This document shows positions 31,841 to 38,121 of a stretch of 46,563 bases of DNA, piece by piece; the first letter of the stretch is position 1; each line of letters begins with the position of its first letter. Made by a program: the position numbers and the translations under genes. This DNA is from a virus, in the IMG/VR virus record IMGVR_UViG_3300046002_006534, positions 1-46,563 of that record. One strand, 5' to 3'. Below the pieces are notes generated by a model. It was not told where the DNA came from, made no database searches, and saw nothing but the letters and a program-made list of their open reading frames with translations.

Positions 31841-31963
31841 ATGAAACAAAATCTCGTCGGCAGCTTCTACAAAGGTCAGAAGATCATTGAAGATGATGGT
31901 TTCTTCATTCGTGTTGAAGATGGGACTGTTTATTCTCGCTTGAAATCTGGTGGTTTTGCATAA
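31841..31963 (+). CDS. Hypothetical protein, 40 aa
   Basis: AAAGGAAA before ATG 31841. Looks like a small beta-barrel strand set (VGSFYKGQKIIEDDGFFIRVEDG). Lies between two class B promoters inside the tRNA region. Function unknown. Confidence 0.55.
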   Translation: MKQNLVGSFYKGQKIIEDDGFFIRVEDGTVYSRLKSGGFA

Positions 31964-31968
31964 AACGG

Positions 31969-31997
31969 TTGACAAAACCACAGAATCAGTATAATAT
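31969..31997 (+). promoter_or_regulatory. Promoter for second stable-RNA unit (class B)
   Basis: TTGACA 31969-31974, AGAATCAGTATAATAT, -10 TATAAT (31990) or TAATAT (31992). Confidence 0.8.
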
Positions 31998-32008
31998 AAA
32001 CTTATAAA

Positions 32009-32039
32009 TCAGGTTAGTTGATGAAACTGTAAACCCTGA
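32009..32039 (+). ncRNA. nut-like hairpin, copy 1
   Basis: TCAGG...CCTGA closes an interior (from GTTAGTTGATG, 32013-32035) that is identical to 34581-34603, where the closing stem is ATCACG...CGTGAT. The changed stem with unchanged loop is a covariation signature. It sits 11 bases before boxA copy 3. Confidence 0.6.
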
Positions 32040-32049
32040 ATGACAAACC

Positions 32050-32066
32050 GCTCTTTGACAATTTAG
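32050..32066 (+). promoter_or_regulatory. boxA-like element 3
   Basis: GCTCTTTGACAATTTAG, identical to copy 1. Confidence 0.65.
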
Positions 32067-32070
32067 AACT

Positions 32071-32202
32071 AAAACAGATTAAATTCTGTTTTGACAGATA
32101 TACATGGCGTGCACCAGTCGAAAGATGTAAGCGGGTAGACATGACAGTGTTGCTTGAAACACAGCAGAGAACATCGTGGCAATGTATATCGCTCAAAACA
32201 GA
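32071..32202 (+). ncRNA. Three-part switch and long-stem RNA (H4)
   Basis: AAAACAGA (32071-32078) and AAAACAGA (32195-32202) compete for TCTGTTTT (32085-32092). The outer helix continues with GATATACAT/ATGTATATC (32097-32105/32182-32190). The loop has no tRNA features. It ends just before tRNA(CAT) at 32207. Confidence 0.55.
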
Positions 32203-32206
32203 GTTT

Positions 32207-32283
32207 GGGGGATTAGAACAATTGGTTAGTTCAGCTTCCTCATAAGAAGACGGTTGGCGGTTCGAGTCCGTCATCCCCTACCA
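32207..32283 (+). tRNA. tRNA(CAT), Met or lysidine-type Ile
   Basis: Acceptor GGGGGAT/ATCCCCT, D-arm GAAC/GTTC, loop CTCATAA, CCA encoded; pair 27-43 mismatched. Confidence 0.9.
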
Positions 32284-32287
32284 AACA

Positions 32288-32356
32288 TATCGGTACTGGT
32301 GTTAATCAAATCACCACCAGTTAAATCGCCCAAGAGCGGATGGGTAGAGCCAAACA
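32288..32356 (+). ncRNA. E element, copy 1 (two-hairpin RNA between tRNAs)
   Basis: Order: TATCGGTA, hairpin CTGGTG/CACCAG, A-rich strand ending ATC, hairpin GCCCA/TGGGT, then AGAGCCAAA. Copy 2 at 32630 keeps the single strands but changes both stems. Confidence 0.6.
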
Positions 32357-32360
32357 CATT

Positions 32361-32437
32361 GGTTCCTTAGCTCAGTTGGATAGAGCATCCGCCTTCTAAG
32401 CGGAATGTCGTAGGTTCGAATCCTACAGGGACCACCA
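32361..32437 (+). tRNA. tRNA-Arg(TCT)
   Basis: Acceptor GGTTCCT/AGGGACC, anticodon arm TCCGC CTTCTAA GCGGA, CCA encoded. Confidence 0.95.
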
Positions 32438-32442
32438 AATTT

Positions 32443-32623
32443 TTAGACCTCATCATTGAGGAAATAGGTAAAGTAGTGGAATGGTGCAACCCGGATAGCA
32501 CGCCCGCGTGAAGCGGGAGACAAGGTTCGAATCCTTACCATGAAAAGCTGGGATCACTGGTTCGAAACAGTTCCCTAGTTTGGAGTAGCTAACCAACAAT
32601 ATTTCTTCAATTATGAGGTCTAA
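32443..32623 (+). ncRNA. Long-stem ~180-nt RNA with T-arm-like hairpins (H6)
   Basis: Bases 32443-32466 pair with 32600-32623 (24 positions, one mismatch and one wobble). Inside are a GGTTCGAATCC segment, hairpin GGGA-ACTG/CAGT-TCCC with loop GTTCGAAA, and hairpin TTGG/ACCAA. H7 at 38161 has the same plan with changed stems. Confidence 0.65.
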
Positions 32624-32629
32624 TAAACT

Positions 32630-32699
32630 TATCGGTATTGCTTCGGCCTGATCGAAGAAGCAACTAAGTCGCTCAACATAGCCTGAGCAGAGCCAAAAA
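32630..32699 (+). ncRNA. E element, copy 2
   Basis: TATCGGTA, hairpin TTGCTTC/GAAGCAA, linker CTAAGTC, hairpin GCTCA/TGAGC, then AGAGCCAAA. Immediately precedes tRNA-Gly. Confidence 0.6.
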
Positions 32700-32703
32700 C
32701 ATT

Positions 32704-32778
32704 GCGGGTATGGTATAGAGGATGTGCCCTAGCCTTCCAAGCTAGAGAGGACCGGTTCGATGCCGGCTACCCGCTCCA
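32704..32778 (+). tRNA. tRNA-Gly(TCC), copy 1
   Basis: Acceptor GCGGGTA/TACCCGC, loop CTTCCAA, discriminator T, CCA encoded. Confidence 0.9.
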
Positions 32779-32783
32779 AATAC

Positions 32784-32900
32784 ACACCATCGCCTATCAC
32801 CAAGAGTAAAAGAGGGATGAGGTTGATAGGTTCTTAGCGGAATACTGCGATGAACTGATCCAAGGCAGCCCGAGCCAAGGTCAGAGAAGTAAGATGGTGT
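32784..32900 (+). ncRNA. Branched structured RNA of unknown type
   Basis: Outer stem ACACCATC (32784-32791) with GATGGTGT (32893-32900), inner hairpin CCTATCA/TGATAGG. No tRNA motifs. Lies between tRNA-Gly and a methyltransferase gene. Confidence 0.45.
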
Positions 32901-32928
32901 TAATTATAGTATTTTAAGAGGGCAATTT

Positions 32929-33558
32929 ATGTCTAGAAATGAAGATTGGGTTGCAACCGTAATAGCAAATTTAGAAGTAAATGAAAATGGAATTGCACTA
33001 GATATAGGAGCAAATCATGGAATTTACTCAAAATTACTTGCATCAAAATTTGGGAAAGTTTATTCATTTGAACCACACCCAGACAATGTAACAAAGATTA
33101 AAGCTAAAGTTACTGAACAAAATGTTCAAATAGAACAAAAAGTAATTGGAACATCAGATGGTGTTATTGATCTTTTTGTTTGTTCTGCAAATGATGGTGG
33201 TCACACTATTATGGAAGGTTTGGCAAAACTCAAGAAATGGGGACATTCAGTAAACAATACTATACAAGTACAATCAATAACACTTGATACATTTTGTAAA
33301 GATATCAAAGTTGATTTTATTAAATGTGATATTGAAGGTGGTGAATATGAAATATTTTACCATGGACAAGAAATTCTTACTAGAGATTATCCTACAATTG
33401 TCTTAGAAACACATCAAGTATCTGACATAAAAAGTGACCAAGTTAAACGTGACAAATTATTTAAATACTTCAAGGATTTGGGGTTTTCAATTCTAGATAC
33501 CAAAAATAATGAAGTTGTAGCATTTACATATGACACACACTATCTAATACAAAAATAA
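32929..33558 (+). CDS. FkbM-family methyltransferase
   Basis: 209 residues. LDIGANHGIYS is SAM motif I, SFEPHPDNV the following acidic strand, and DFIKCDIEGGEYEIF with IVLETHQ are FkbM-family signatures. These enzymes O-methylate sugars or small molecules; in phages the target may be surface glycans or nucleotides. It is a single protein gene inside the stable-RNA region with a weak Shine-Dalgarno (GAGGG), AT-richer than neighbouring proteins, suggesting a recent insertion. Confidence 0.8.
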   Translation: MSRNEDWVATVIANLEVNENGIALDIGANHGIYSKLLASKFGKVYSFEPHPDNVTKIKAKVTEQNVQIEQKVIGTSDGVIDLFVCSANDGGHTIMEGLAKLKKWGHSVNNTIQVQSITLDTFCKDIKVDFIKCDIEGGEYEIFYHGQEILTRDYPTIVLETHQVSDIKSDQVKRDKLFKYFKDLGFSILDTKNNEVVAFTYDTHYLIQK

Positions 33559-33564
33559 AATTAA

Positions 33565-33691
33565 AGGATCATTTCAGCAACAAATATGCATATCATTCGG
33601 AGATCGAGTCGTAGGTGCAATTCCTACACCCCTGACCATACACTGACAGGGGTTAGTTTAGTAGTAAAACGCGTAGCAAAAAGTTGATCCT
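33565..33691 (+). ncRNA. Permuted tRNA-like RNA in P element (P1)
   Basis: Closing stem AGGATCA (33565-33571)/TGATCCT (33685-33691 region). Order inside is 3' half first: T-arm GTAGG TGCAATT CCTAC, acceptor ACCCCTG, A, CCA (33636-33638). After TACACTGA comes the 5' half: acceptor CAGGGGT (33647-33653), D-arm GTTT/AAAC. The 7-bp acceptor pairs perfectly. The anticodon position is occupied by the P stem and its loops (TTTCAGCAACAAA / GCAAAAAGT), with GCGTA/TATGC as a possible stem. Confidence 0.7.
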
Positions 33692-33702
33692 GATTAAATA
33701 AT

Positions 33703-33787
33703 GCCTCCTTGGTGGAATGGTAGACACAAGAGACTTAAAATCTCTAGCTGTTATGGCGTGCCGGTTCGAGTCCGGCAGGGGGTACCA
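33703..33787 (+). tRNA. tRNA-Leu(TAA)
   Basis: Acceptor GCCTCCT/AGGGGGT, loop CTTAAAA, long variable arm, CCA encoded. Confidence 0.95.
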
Positions 33788-33793
33788 AATTAT

Positions 33794-33884
33794 GGATGGT
33801 GCGGAAGCAGGTGCTTCGACTAGTCTTGAAAACTAGCGTGACGGCTGATACCCGTCAGGGGTTCGATACCTCCACCATCTGCCA
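33794..33884 (+). tRNA. tRNA-Ser(TGA)
   Basis: Acceptor GGATGGT/ACCATCT, loop CTTGAAA, long variable arm, discriminator G, CCA encoded. Confidence 0.95.
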
Positions 33885-33910
33885 TCATAATTTAAAATGG
33901 AGAATATACC

Positions 33911-34147
33911 ATGGATACTGTAGAAGAAGATGTCGACATCAAACTCGAAAAACCTTCACGTGCAACCCGCTGGAAACGATCTATTGCTGCTCGACTTCGC
34001 CGTCAAGTATCAAGGTTTGCAAAAACAGCGCATCTCCAAAAAGACGAAGAAGATGCTTTGGCTCGTATCCGTGCCAAGAAACTTCTTGAAAAACAAAAGA
34101 AGCAAAGACGCAACAAAGTGGTTGACAATCGTATGGAATCGGTATAG
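33911..34147 (+). CDS. Small basic coiled-coil protein, 78 aa
   Basis: GGAG before ATG 33911. Acidic first 15 residues, then strongly basic (about 40% Lys/Arg) helix, likely RNA- or DNA-binding by composition. Its end overlaps the next promoter. Confidence 0.6.
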   Translation: MDTVEEDVDIKLEKPSRATRWKRSIAARLRRQVSRFAKTAHLQKDEEDALARIRAKKLLEKQKKQRRNKVVDNRMESV

Positions 34148-34150
34148 TTT
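34122..34150 (+). promoter_or_regulatory. Promoter, class B variant
   Basis: TTGACA 34122-34127, GGAATCGGTATAGT; -10 TATAGT with a 15-base spacer. Confidence 0.65.
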
Positions 34151-34183
34151 AAATATATAAGGTAACACAAAGGAAACCGAAAC

Positions 34184-34342
34184 ATGACAATGACCAAACT
34201 GATTGAACGTCTTGCTCGTAATGCTGCTGATTTTCTCCTTGCAGGTGAGATTGAAAAATCCAATGCTTGCATGGAACTGTTGACCGTTATCAAAGATAAA
34301 GGTCTTGAAAATATCCGCGGAAAATTGGTTGACAATCTGTAA
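34184..34342 (+). CDS. Hypothetical protein, 52 aa
   Basis: AAAGGAAA upstream of ATG 34184. Helical. The final codons supply the next -35 (TTGACA 34329). Confidence 0.55.
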   Translation: MTMTKLIERLARNAADFLLAGEIEKSNACMELLTVIKDKGLENIRGKLVDNL

Positions 34343-34357
34343 GAATCAGTTTATACT
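34329..34357 (+). promoter_or_regulatory. Promoter, class B
   Basis: TTGACA 34329-34334, AGAATCAG in the spacer, TATACT 34352-34357 (17-base spacer). Confidence 0.85.
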
Positions 34358-34385
34358 AAACTTATAACCAACCAAAGGAAATAAT

Positions 34386-34547
34386 ATGGAAACCTACGTA
34401 ATGCAAAATGTAATTACTAAGGAAAAAGTTACTTGCTATTGGTATGAGGCGCTCTCGCTTCGCCAAAAAGGTTGGATCGAAGTGGAATATATCCCAGACT
34501 TTGACTATGCTAATCTGGGTGATGAGTGTCTTGTTGATGAATGTTAA
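34386..34547 (+). CDS. Hypothetical protein, 53 aa
   Basis: AAAGGAAA before ATG 34386. Acidic and aromatic. Its stop is 5 bases before boxA copy 4, so the promoter serves both this gene and the following tRNAs. Confidence 0.55.
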   Translation: METYVMQNVITKEKVTCYWYEALSLRQKGWIEVEYIPDFDYANLGDECLVDEC

Positions 34548-34551
34548 TCTT

Positions 34552-34568
34552 GCTCTTTGACAATTTAG
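34552..34568 (+). promoter_or_regulatory. boxA-like element 4
   Basis: GCTCTTTGACAATTTAG, identical to copies 1 and 3; here it precedes the nut-like hairpin. Confidence 0.65.
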
Positions 34569-34575
34569 AAATCTG

Positions 34576-34608
34576 ATCACGTTAGTTGATGAAACTGTAA
34601 ACCGTGAT
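34576..34608 (+). ncRNA. nut-like hairpin, copy 2
   Basis: ATCACG/CGTGAT closing stem around the interior identical to 32013-32035. Confidence 0.6.
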
Positions 34609-34618
34609 TTACAAAAAC

Positions 34619-34792
34619 AAAACAGAGATTATCTGGCTCGGACAAACCGATAAGACCAGATTGAATACTCTCTGTTTTCACATGAGGGTCATGATGGTCC
34701 GTGAGTGCCCTAATCGTGTCGGCGATTTCGGCAGCTTCCGACAAAGTGAACGCAAGGTTCAATTCCTTGGTGACCCTTAGCTGAAAACAGAG
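34619..34792 (+). ncRNA. Three-part switch with enclosed tRNA-like RNA (H5)
   Basis: CTCTGTTTTCA (34670-34680) pairs with TGAAAACAGAG (34782-34792) or with AAAACAGAG upstream (34619-34627). Inside: acceptor GGGTCAT/GTGACCC (34686-34692/34770-34776) and T-arm CAAGG TTCAATT CCTTG, but a 50-base middle without a normal anticodon arm and no CCA. Confidence 0.6.
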
Positions 34793-34799
34793 ATAATGT

Positions 34800-34875
34800 T
34801 CCCAGTTAGCTCAGTTGGTAGAGCAAAGGATTGTTAATCCTTGGGTCGGCGGTTCGAGCCCGTCACTGGGAGCCA
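34800..34875 (+). tRNA. tRNA-Asn(GTT), copy 1
   Basis: Acceptor TCCCAGT/ACTGGGA, loop TTGTTAA, discriminator G, CCA encoded. Confidence 0.95.
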
Positions 34876-34886
34876 AAATTAAATGC

Positions 34887-34961
34887 AGGGGTCAGGGAAA
34901 CCGGTAATCCGCGGGCCTCCAAAACCTTGAGAAGCGAGTTCGACTCTCGCGGCCCCTGCCA
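34887..34961 (+). tRNA. tRNA-Trp(CCA)
   Basis: Acceptor AGGGGTC/GGCCCCT, loop CTCCAAA, discriminator G, CCA encoded. The anticodon stem is poor (two mismatches). Confidence 0.75.
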
Positions 34962-34978
34962 AATATAGAAAGTATATT

Positions 34979-35494
34979 GTGAAGTTTGATAGTTTTATTT
35001 TTTATGAGATGATTGAAACAGATGCATTGCCACCGAATGGTATATTTGATATTACCCATAGTATGAAAGAAGACTATGTATCTTTATATTCAAAATATTC
35101 TGGCAATGGTGATACAAAAACAAATTCTAATAAAAATTATGCTTTAAAATTAGCTGGTTTATCTTTGTTGAAATTAAATTTACAAAGAGAAGAAATAGAA
35201 GAAGTAAAAACTAATAAATCAAAGACAAAAACAAAAAGTGGAATTGTTTATTTAATTAGTAATCCTGCTTTTGATGGTTTTATTAAAATTGGTATGACCA
35301 AAAATCTCGTAAATCGTTTAAGATCTTATCAAACATATGATCCGATGAAAAGATATAAAGTTGAACATTACCGTGTTGTTGAAAATGCAAGAGAAGAAGA
35401 AAGATATTATCTAACTCATTATAAAATTAACATTGCAAAAGGTGAATGGGTTTATAAAGAAAATATAAAAGAATTGTTCCTCAGTGGCCGATAG
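34979..35494 (+). CDS. T5orf172/GIY-YIG-type endonuclease-like protein
   Basis: 171 residues, probably from GTG 34979. GIVYLISNPAFDGFIKIGMT (from about residue 88) is the GIY-YIG variant of T5 Orf172-type proteins, followed by LRSYQTYDP and a late conserved Glu-rich helix. The N-terminal ~85 residues are lysine-rich. Its coding end runs 17 bases into tRNA-Asn copy 2. Such genes are mobile, and placement inside a tRNA array suggests a tRNA gene as target. Confidence 0.7.
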   Translation: MKFDSFIFYEMIETDALPPNGIFDITHSMKEDYVSLYSKYSGNGDTKTNSNKNYALKLAGLSLLKLNLQREEIEEVKTNKSKTKTKSGIVYLISNPAFDGFIKIGMTKNLVNRLRSYQTYDPMKRYKVEHYRVVENAREEERYYLTHYKINIAKGEWVYKENIKELFLSGR

Positions 35495-35552
35495 GTAAGG
35501 CTCCAGATTGTTAATCTGTTCAATATAGGTTCGAATCCTGTCTGAGGAGCCA
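35478..35552 (+). tRNA. tRNA-Asn(GTT), copy 2
   Basis: Acceptor TCCTCAG/CTGAGGA, loop TTGTTAA, discriminator G, CCA encoded. Its first 17 bases also encode the end of the preceding endonuclease gene. Confidence 0.9.
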
Positions 35553-35561
35553 AAATACAAT

Positions 35562-35635
35562 GCACCTGTTGCCGTCAGGGAAGGCCGCGGTCTGTCTAAC
35601 CGTGAAGGCGGGTTCGAGTCCCGTCAGGTGCGCCA
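35562..35635 (+). tRNA. tRNA-Asp(GTC)
   Basis: Acceptor GCACCTG/CAGGTGC, loop CTGTCTA (T at 37 is unusual), discriminator G, CCA encoded. Confidence 0.85.
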
Positions 35636-35736
35636 ATCAATGGACTTTGGGTGGACGTGTTACTGGGACAATAGAGAGCGGTTGCCATGGCAACTTTCAA
35701 CTTGAGTCAAAATCGGACAGAACCCAGATTGATTGG
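35633..35736 (+). ncRNA. Long-stem RNA after tRNA-Asp
   Basis: CCAATCAAT (35633-35641) pairs with ATTGATTGG (35728-35736) and TGGGT (35648-35652) with ACCCA (35722-35726). The stem uses the CCA of tRNA-Asp, as H1 and H2 do. The loop contains the palindrome GTTGCCATGGCAAC. Confidence 0.5.
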
Positions 35737-35780
35737 TTTAGCGGCTGTCAATCGAAAGGACTAGGTAACAAATAGATTTT

Positions 35781-35857
35781 TGCGGGATAGAGCAGTCCGG
35801 TAGCTCGCTTGGCTCATAACCAAGAGGTCGAAGGTTCAAATCCTTCTCCCGCAACCA
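35781..35857 (+). tRNA. tRNA(CAT), Met-like
   Basis: Acceptor TGCGGGA/TCCCGCA, loop CTCATAA, CCA encoded. T1-A72 pairs, so it is not initiator-like. Confidence 0.9.
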
Positions 35858-35863
35858 AACATT

Positions 35864-35939
35864 GGGTCTTTAGCTTAAGATGGGTAAAGCACTGGGCGGA
35901 AGTCCGTGGTAATCAGTTCGAGACTGATAAGATCCACCA
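35864..35939 (+). tRNA. tRNA-like gene, anticodon arm irregular
   Basis: Acceptor GGGTCTT/AAGATCC, D-arm and T-arm (ATCAG TTCGAGA CTGAT) are good and CCA is encoded. The anticodon region cannot form a 5-bp stem with a 7-base loop and lacks a clear U33. Best pairing is CAC-GG/CC-GTG with a bulged T. Identity undetermined. Confidence 0.5.
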
Positions 35940-35941
35940 AA

Positions 35942-36015
35942 ATAGACTGGATATAGTCACCCCTTATGAGTGTGACCCTAGAGATAGGTCAAGTCGGCAA
36001 ACCAGCCCAGTCTAT
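35942..36015 (+). ncRNA. Closed-stem RNA after the irregular tRNA
   Basis: ATAGACTGG (35942-35950) pairs with CCAGTCTAT (36007-36015). Inner hairpins are GTCAC/GTGAC and CCTA/TAGG. Confidence 0.5.
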
Positions 36016-36109
36016 ATCAACTAAGTCCTATGCTCGCTTCCCATTTGGTCGAGGCAAACGTAGGCACCAACGGGGTGATGATCCAAGTACCGCAGACTTT
36101 ACCAGAGTT

Positions 36110-36297
36110 TGCAAGAAAGGTGGCGTCAGGCATGCATGATAATGATACTGGTAATATCGGTTCGTGCTGGTGGGTTCAACTTCCCGCTCCTTGTCCAATT
36201 TGAGTTTGATCTAGATACCTTAGATGCTGTAAATCCAGCACGGGTCGAAATTCTAGACAGCATTCGGTTCGACAACGTGAGAACCAGCAGAATTTAT
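36110..36297 (+). ncRNA. Untranslated stretch with tRNA-like and hairpin segments
   Basis: The 280 bases from 36016 to 36297 hold no convincing gene. Around 36110-36194 is a possible degenerate tRNA: anticodon-like TGATA CTGGTAA TATCG and GGGTTCAACTTCCC, with a poor acceptor stem. From 36200 on are hairpins TGCTG/CAGCA and GGTTC/GAACC and a TCTAG/CTAGA pairing. Low-confidence relics or further structured RNAs. Confidence 0.35.
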
Positions 36298-36373
36298 GGG
36301 CCATTAGTGATAGAGGGTAGCACACCGCACTTGCAATGCGGAAGAGACGGATCGTTACCGTCATGGTCCACCA
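36298..36373 (+). tRNA. tRNA-Ala(TGC)
   Basis: Acceptor GGGCCAT/ATGGTCC, anticodon arm CCGCA CTTGCAA TGCGG, CCA encoded. T-loop ATCGTTA, as in tRNA-Ile. Confidence 0.9.
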
Positions 36374-36380
36374 ATAAACA

Positions 36381-36463
36381 TGTCAATGCAGGTTTGCTAA
36401 CAGCACAGATATCACAGGCGTCATGTCACGCTATGACAAGGTTCAATTCCTTGATTGACACCA
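36381..36463 (+). tRNA. tRNA-like RNA with abnormal middle
   Basis: TGTCAAT/ATTGACA ends followed by CCA, T-arm CAAGG TTCAATT CCTTG. The 49 bases between acceptor and T-arm do not fold into normal D and anticodon arms; a GGCG/CGCT hairpin is the best candidate. Identity unknown. Confidence 0.45.
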
Positions 36464-36512
36464 TTAACGAGGCGATCCGGCGCCTGACTAAAGAATTTCC
36501 GGCTGAAATTTT

Positions 36513-36588
36513 TGCCCCTTCGTCTATGCCGGTAGGACGCCTGACTCTGAATCAGGAAACCGTGGTTCGAGTCCACGAGGGGCAGCCA
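36513..36588 (+). tRNA. tRNA-Gln(CTG)
   Basis: Acceptor TGCCCCT/AGGGGCA, loop CTCTGAA, discriminator G, CCA encoded. A hairpin AATTTC/GAAATT lies just upstream. Confidence 0.95.
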
Positions 36589-36596
36589 AAGTTTAT

Positions 36597-36680
36597 GCGC
36601 TTGTGGTGTAATGGCAGCCACGCTGCACTTAGAATGCAGTGCCTTCGGGCGTGGGGGTTCAAGTCCCTCCAGGCGCACCA
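36597..36680 (+). tRNA. tRNA-Leu(TAG)
   Basis: Acceptor GCGCTTG/CAGGCGC, loop CTTAGAA, variable arm GCC TTCG GGC, CCA encoded. Confidence 0.95.
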
Positions 36681-36687
36681 AAATAAC

Positions 36688-36762
36688 GGTCCGTTAGCTC
36701 AGCGATAGAGCAACTCCTTTACACGGAGAAGGTCAAAGGTTTGATCCCTTTACGGACTACCA
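36688..36762 (+). tRNA. tRNA-Val(TAC)
   Basis: Acceptor GGTCCGT/ACGGACT, loop TTTACAC, CCA encoded. Confidence 0.9.
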
Positions 36763-36788
36763 TTATACTTTGATATGAAGGAAAAAAT

Positions 36789-37034
36789 ATGGACGAAGAA
36801 CTATTAGGTACTGTTAAACTTGTAGCATTTAATTATGCACCAGAAGGTTATCTACCATGTGATGGTAGACTTTTAAATGTAAATGAAGAACAAGCAATTT
36901 ATGCTTTAGTTGGGAATACTTATGGTGGCACCGTCGGCCACAATTTTGCTCTTCCCAAACTACAAGCACCGATGGACGGACTGCACTACATTATTTGTAT
37001 GCGTGGTCTATGGCCATCGCCGCGCATAATTTAA
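36789..37034 (+). CDS. Short phage tail-collar-domain protein, 81 aa
   Basis: LGTVKLVAFNYAPEGYLPCDGRLLNVNEEQAIYALVGNTYGG is the tail-collar (Mdp-like) domain, and the C-terminal YIICMRG is its last strand. At 81 residues it holds only this domain, unlike the longer tail-fibre homologues. The protein could be a small virion tip component. GAAGGAAA upstream; it lies alone between tRNAs. Confidence 0.8.
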   Translation: MDEELLGTVKLVAFNYAPEGYLPCDGRLLNVNEEQAIYALVGNTYGGTVGHNFALPKLQAPMDGLHYIICMRGLWPSPRII

Positions 37035-37036
37035 AT

Positions 37037-37120
37037 GCCCAGGTGGTGAAACGGTAGACACACCATCTTGAGTAGGTGGCGCTTAATTGCGTGAGGGTTC
37101 AAATCCCTCTCTGGGCACCA
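37037..37120 (+). tRNA. tRNA-Leu(GAG)
   Basis: Acceptor GCCCAGG/TCTGGGC, loop TTGAGTA, long variable arm, CCA encoded. Confidence 0.95.
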
Positions 37121-37126
37121 ATTATT

Positions 37127-37193
37127 AGGAAGAAAAGCGCACTGACCCGAGCCTATTGTCTGTATTGGCTTTGAAGGTTATCCCTCTCTTCCT
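37127..37193 (+). ncRNA. Closed-stem RNA after tRNA-Leu(GAG)
   Basis: AGGAAGA (37127-37133) pairs with TCTTCCT (37187-37193), with AGCC/GGCT inside; a further CTCGG/CCGAG hairpin follows to 37218. Confidence 0.4.
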
Positions 37194-37229
37194 CGGCTCC
37201 CGAGATTCAGACCCTCGGAGTACGAATAT

Positions 37230-37304
37230 CAGTGTGTAGCTCAGTGGTAGAGTGCTAGTTTTGGAAACTAGAAGTCGCAAGTTCAATCCTTGTCACACTG
37301 ACCA
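37230..37304 (+). tRNA. tRNA-Pro(TGG), copy 1
   Basis: Acceptor CAGTGTG/CACACTG (C1-G72 typical of Pro), loop TTTGGAA, CCA encoded. Confidence 0.95.
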
Positions 37305-37310
37305 ATCAAT

Positions 37311-37383
37311 GCGGGTAAGGTTATGGCAACCAATCAGATTTCCAATCTGCAGGAGACCGGTTCGATTCCGGCTACCCGCTCCA
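37311..37383 (+). tRNA. tRNA-Gly(TCC), copy 2
   Basis: Acceptor GCGGGTA/TACCCGC as in copy 1, loop TTTCCAA, discriminator T, CCA encoded, short D-arm. Confidence 0.9.
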
Positions 37384-37392
37384 ATTCCTGAC

Positions 37393-37477
37393 AGCCAGAT
37401 GATAGCCAGGTATCATGGATTGAGTTTATATAGGTGACTATAGACATTCTATCCACGACACTGGTGACGCTCTGGCT
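37393..37477 (+). ncRNA. Closed-stem RNA before P2
   Basis: AGCCAGA (37393-37399) pairs with TCTGGCT (37471-37477), with hairpin GATA/TATC inside. Confidence 0.4.
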
Positions 37478-37492
37478 TGACAAATACAAAAT

Positions 37493-37710
37493 GGATCATT
37501 ACAGCAACAAATTAGCATCCTTGAAATGGGCCGTGTCGGAGGTTCAAATCCTTCCTCTCCCACCACGGATACTGTTAGTTTATGACAACCTTTCTTGTAT
37601 AAGATATTAATAGGCTTATATGGCGAGACAATTGGGTATAAACTAGCGTGCAGTATCTTTGATGGGAGAGTAGCTCAGGTAGTAGAGCAGGTTACGCAAA
37701 AAGTTGATCC
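37493..37710 (+). ncRNA. Permuted tRNA-like RNA in P element (P2)
   Basis: Stem GGATCA (37493-37498)/TGATCC (37705-37710). First comes the 3' half: T-arm GGAGG TTCAAAT CCTTC, acceptor CTCTCCC, A, CCA (37563-37565). A 98-base linker follows, itself a long hairpin (GATACTG/CAGTATC, TAGTTTAT/ATAAACTA). Last is the 5' half: GGGAGAG (37664-37670) and D-arm GCTC/GAGC. The acceptor pairs perfectly. The anticodon arm is replaced by P loops (TTACAGCAACAAA / GCAAAAAGT). Confidence 0.7.
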
Positions 37711-37723
37711 AGAAAAATAATGG

Positions 37724-37752
37724 TTGACATCCTTACAGAATCAGTATATATT
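37724..37752 (+). promoter_or_regulatory. Promoter, class B
   Basis: TTGACA 37724-37729, ACAGAATCAGTATA, TATATT 37747-37752. Confidence 0.8.
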
Positions 37753-37777
37753 GATTATATAAGGAAAGGAACCGAAC

Positions 37778-38083
37778 ATGAACCAATACATCTTCGAAAA
37801 AGCTTCCGATACTGCAATCCGTGTACTTTGGATTGAGTCTGATGAAGACGGTCGTAGATCGGTCGCCAATATCATGGAAATGTCTCATGATGGTTCTAAA
37901 GAAAGTCTGAAAGTCACCGTCAAATGTCTTTATGAAATGATGTTTATCGGTGAACAATCAGGTGATGAACTTGGTTATAAGGTTGAAGTTGCTTACAAAG
38001 ACTATGATGCTTCTCTTGAAGGTAAAGCTCGTAAGCAATCTTCGAAGGAAATTAACGTGATTACCGAACAACTTTTCGGTTGA
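37778..38083 (+). CDS. Hypothetical protein, 101 aa
   Basis: GGAAAGGA before ATG 37778. Mixed alpha/beta, acidic centre, basic C-terminus. Its stop lies within the next -35 (38080). Unrecognised. Confidence 0.6.
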   Translation: MNQYIFEKASDTAIRVLWIESDEDGRRSVANIMEMSHDGSKESLKVTVKCLYEMMFIGEQSGDELGYKVEVAYKDYDASLEGKARKQSSKEINVITEQLFG

Positions 38084-38108
38084 CAAACACACAGAATCAG
38101 TATATGGT
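38080..38108 (+). promoter_or_regulatory. Promoter, class B
   Basis: TTGACA 38080-38085, AGAATCAGTATA, weak -10 (TATATG/TATGGT). Followed by boxA copy 5. Confidence 0.65.
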
Positions 38109-38121
38109 AAACTTAATAACC

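Noticed and set aside
36109-36708. 199-codon open frame across 36109-36708
   Set aside because: It runs through tRNA-Ala, a tRNA-like gene, tRNA-Gln and tRNA-Leu and has no protein-like composition or Shine-Dalgarno; it is a chance frame in stable-RNA sequence.
37493-37710. A phage tmRNA
   Set aside because: The permuted layout is similar, but there is no tag ORF, no pseudoknots and a normal D-arm is present; only the architecture is borrowed as an analogy.
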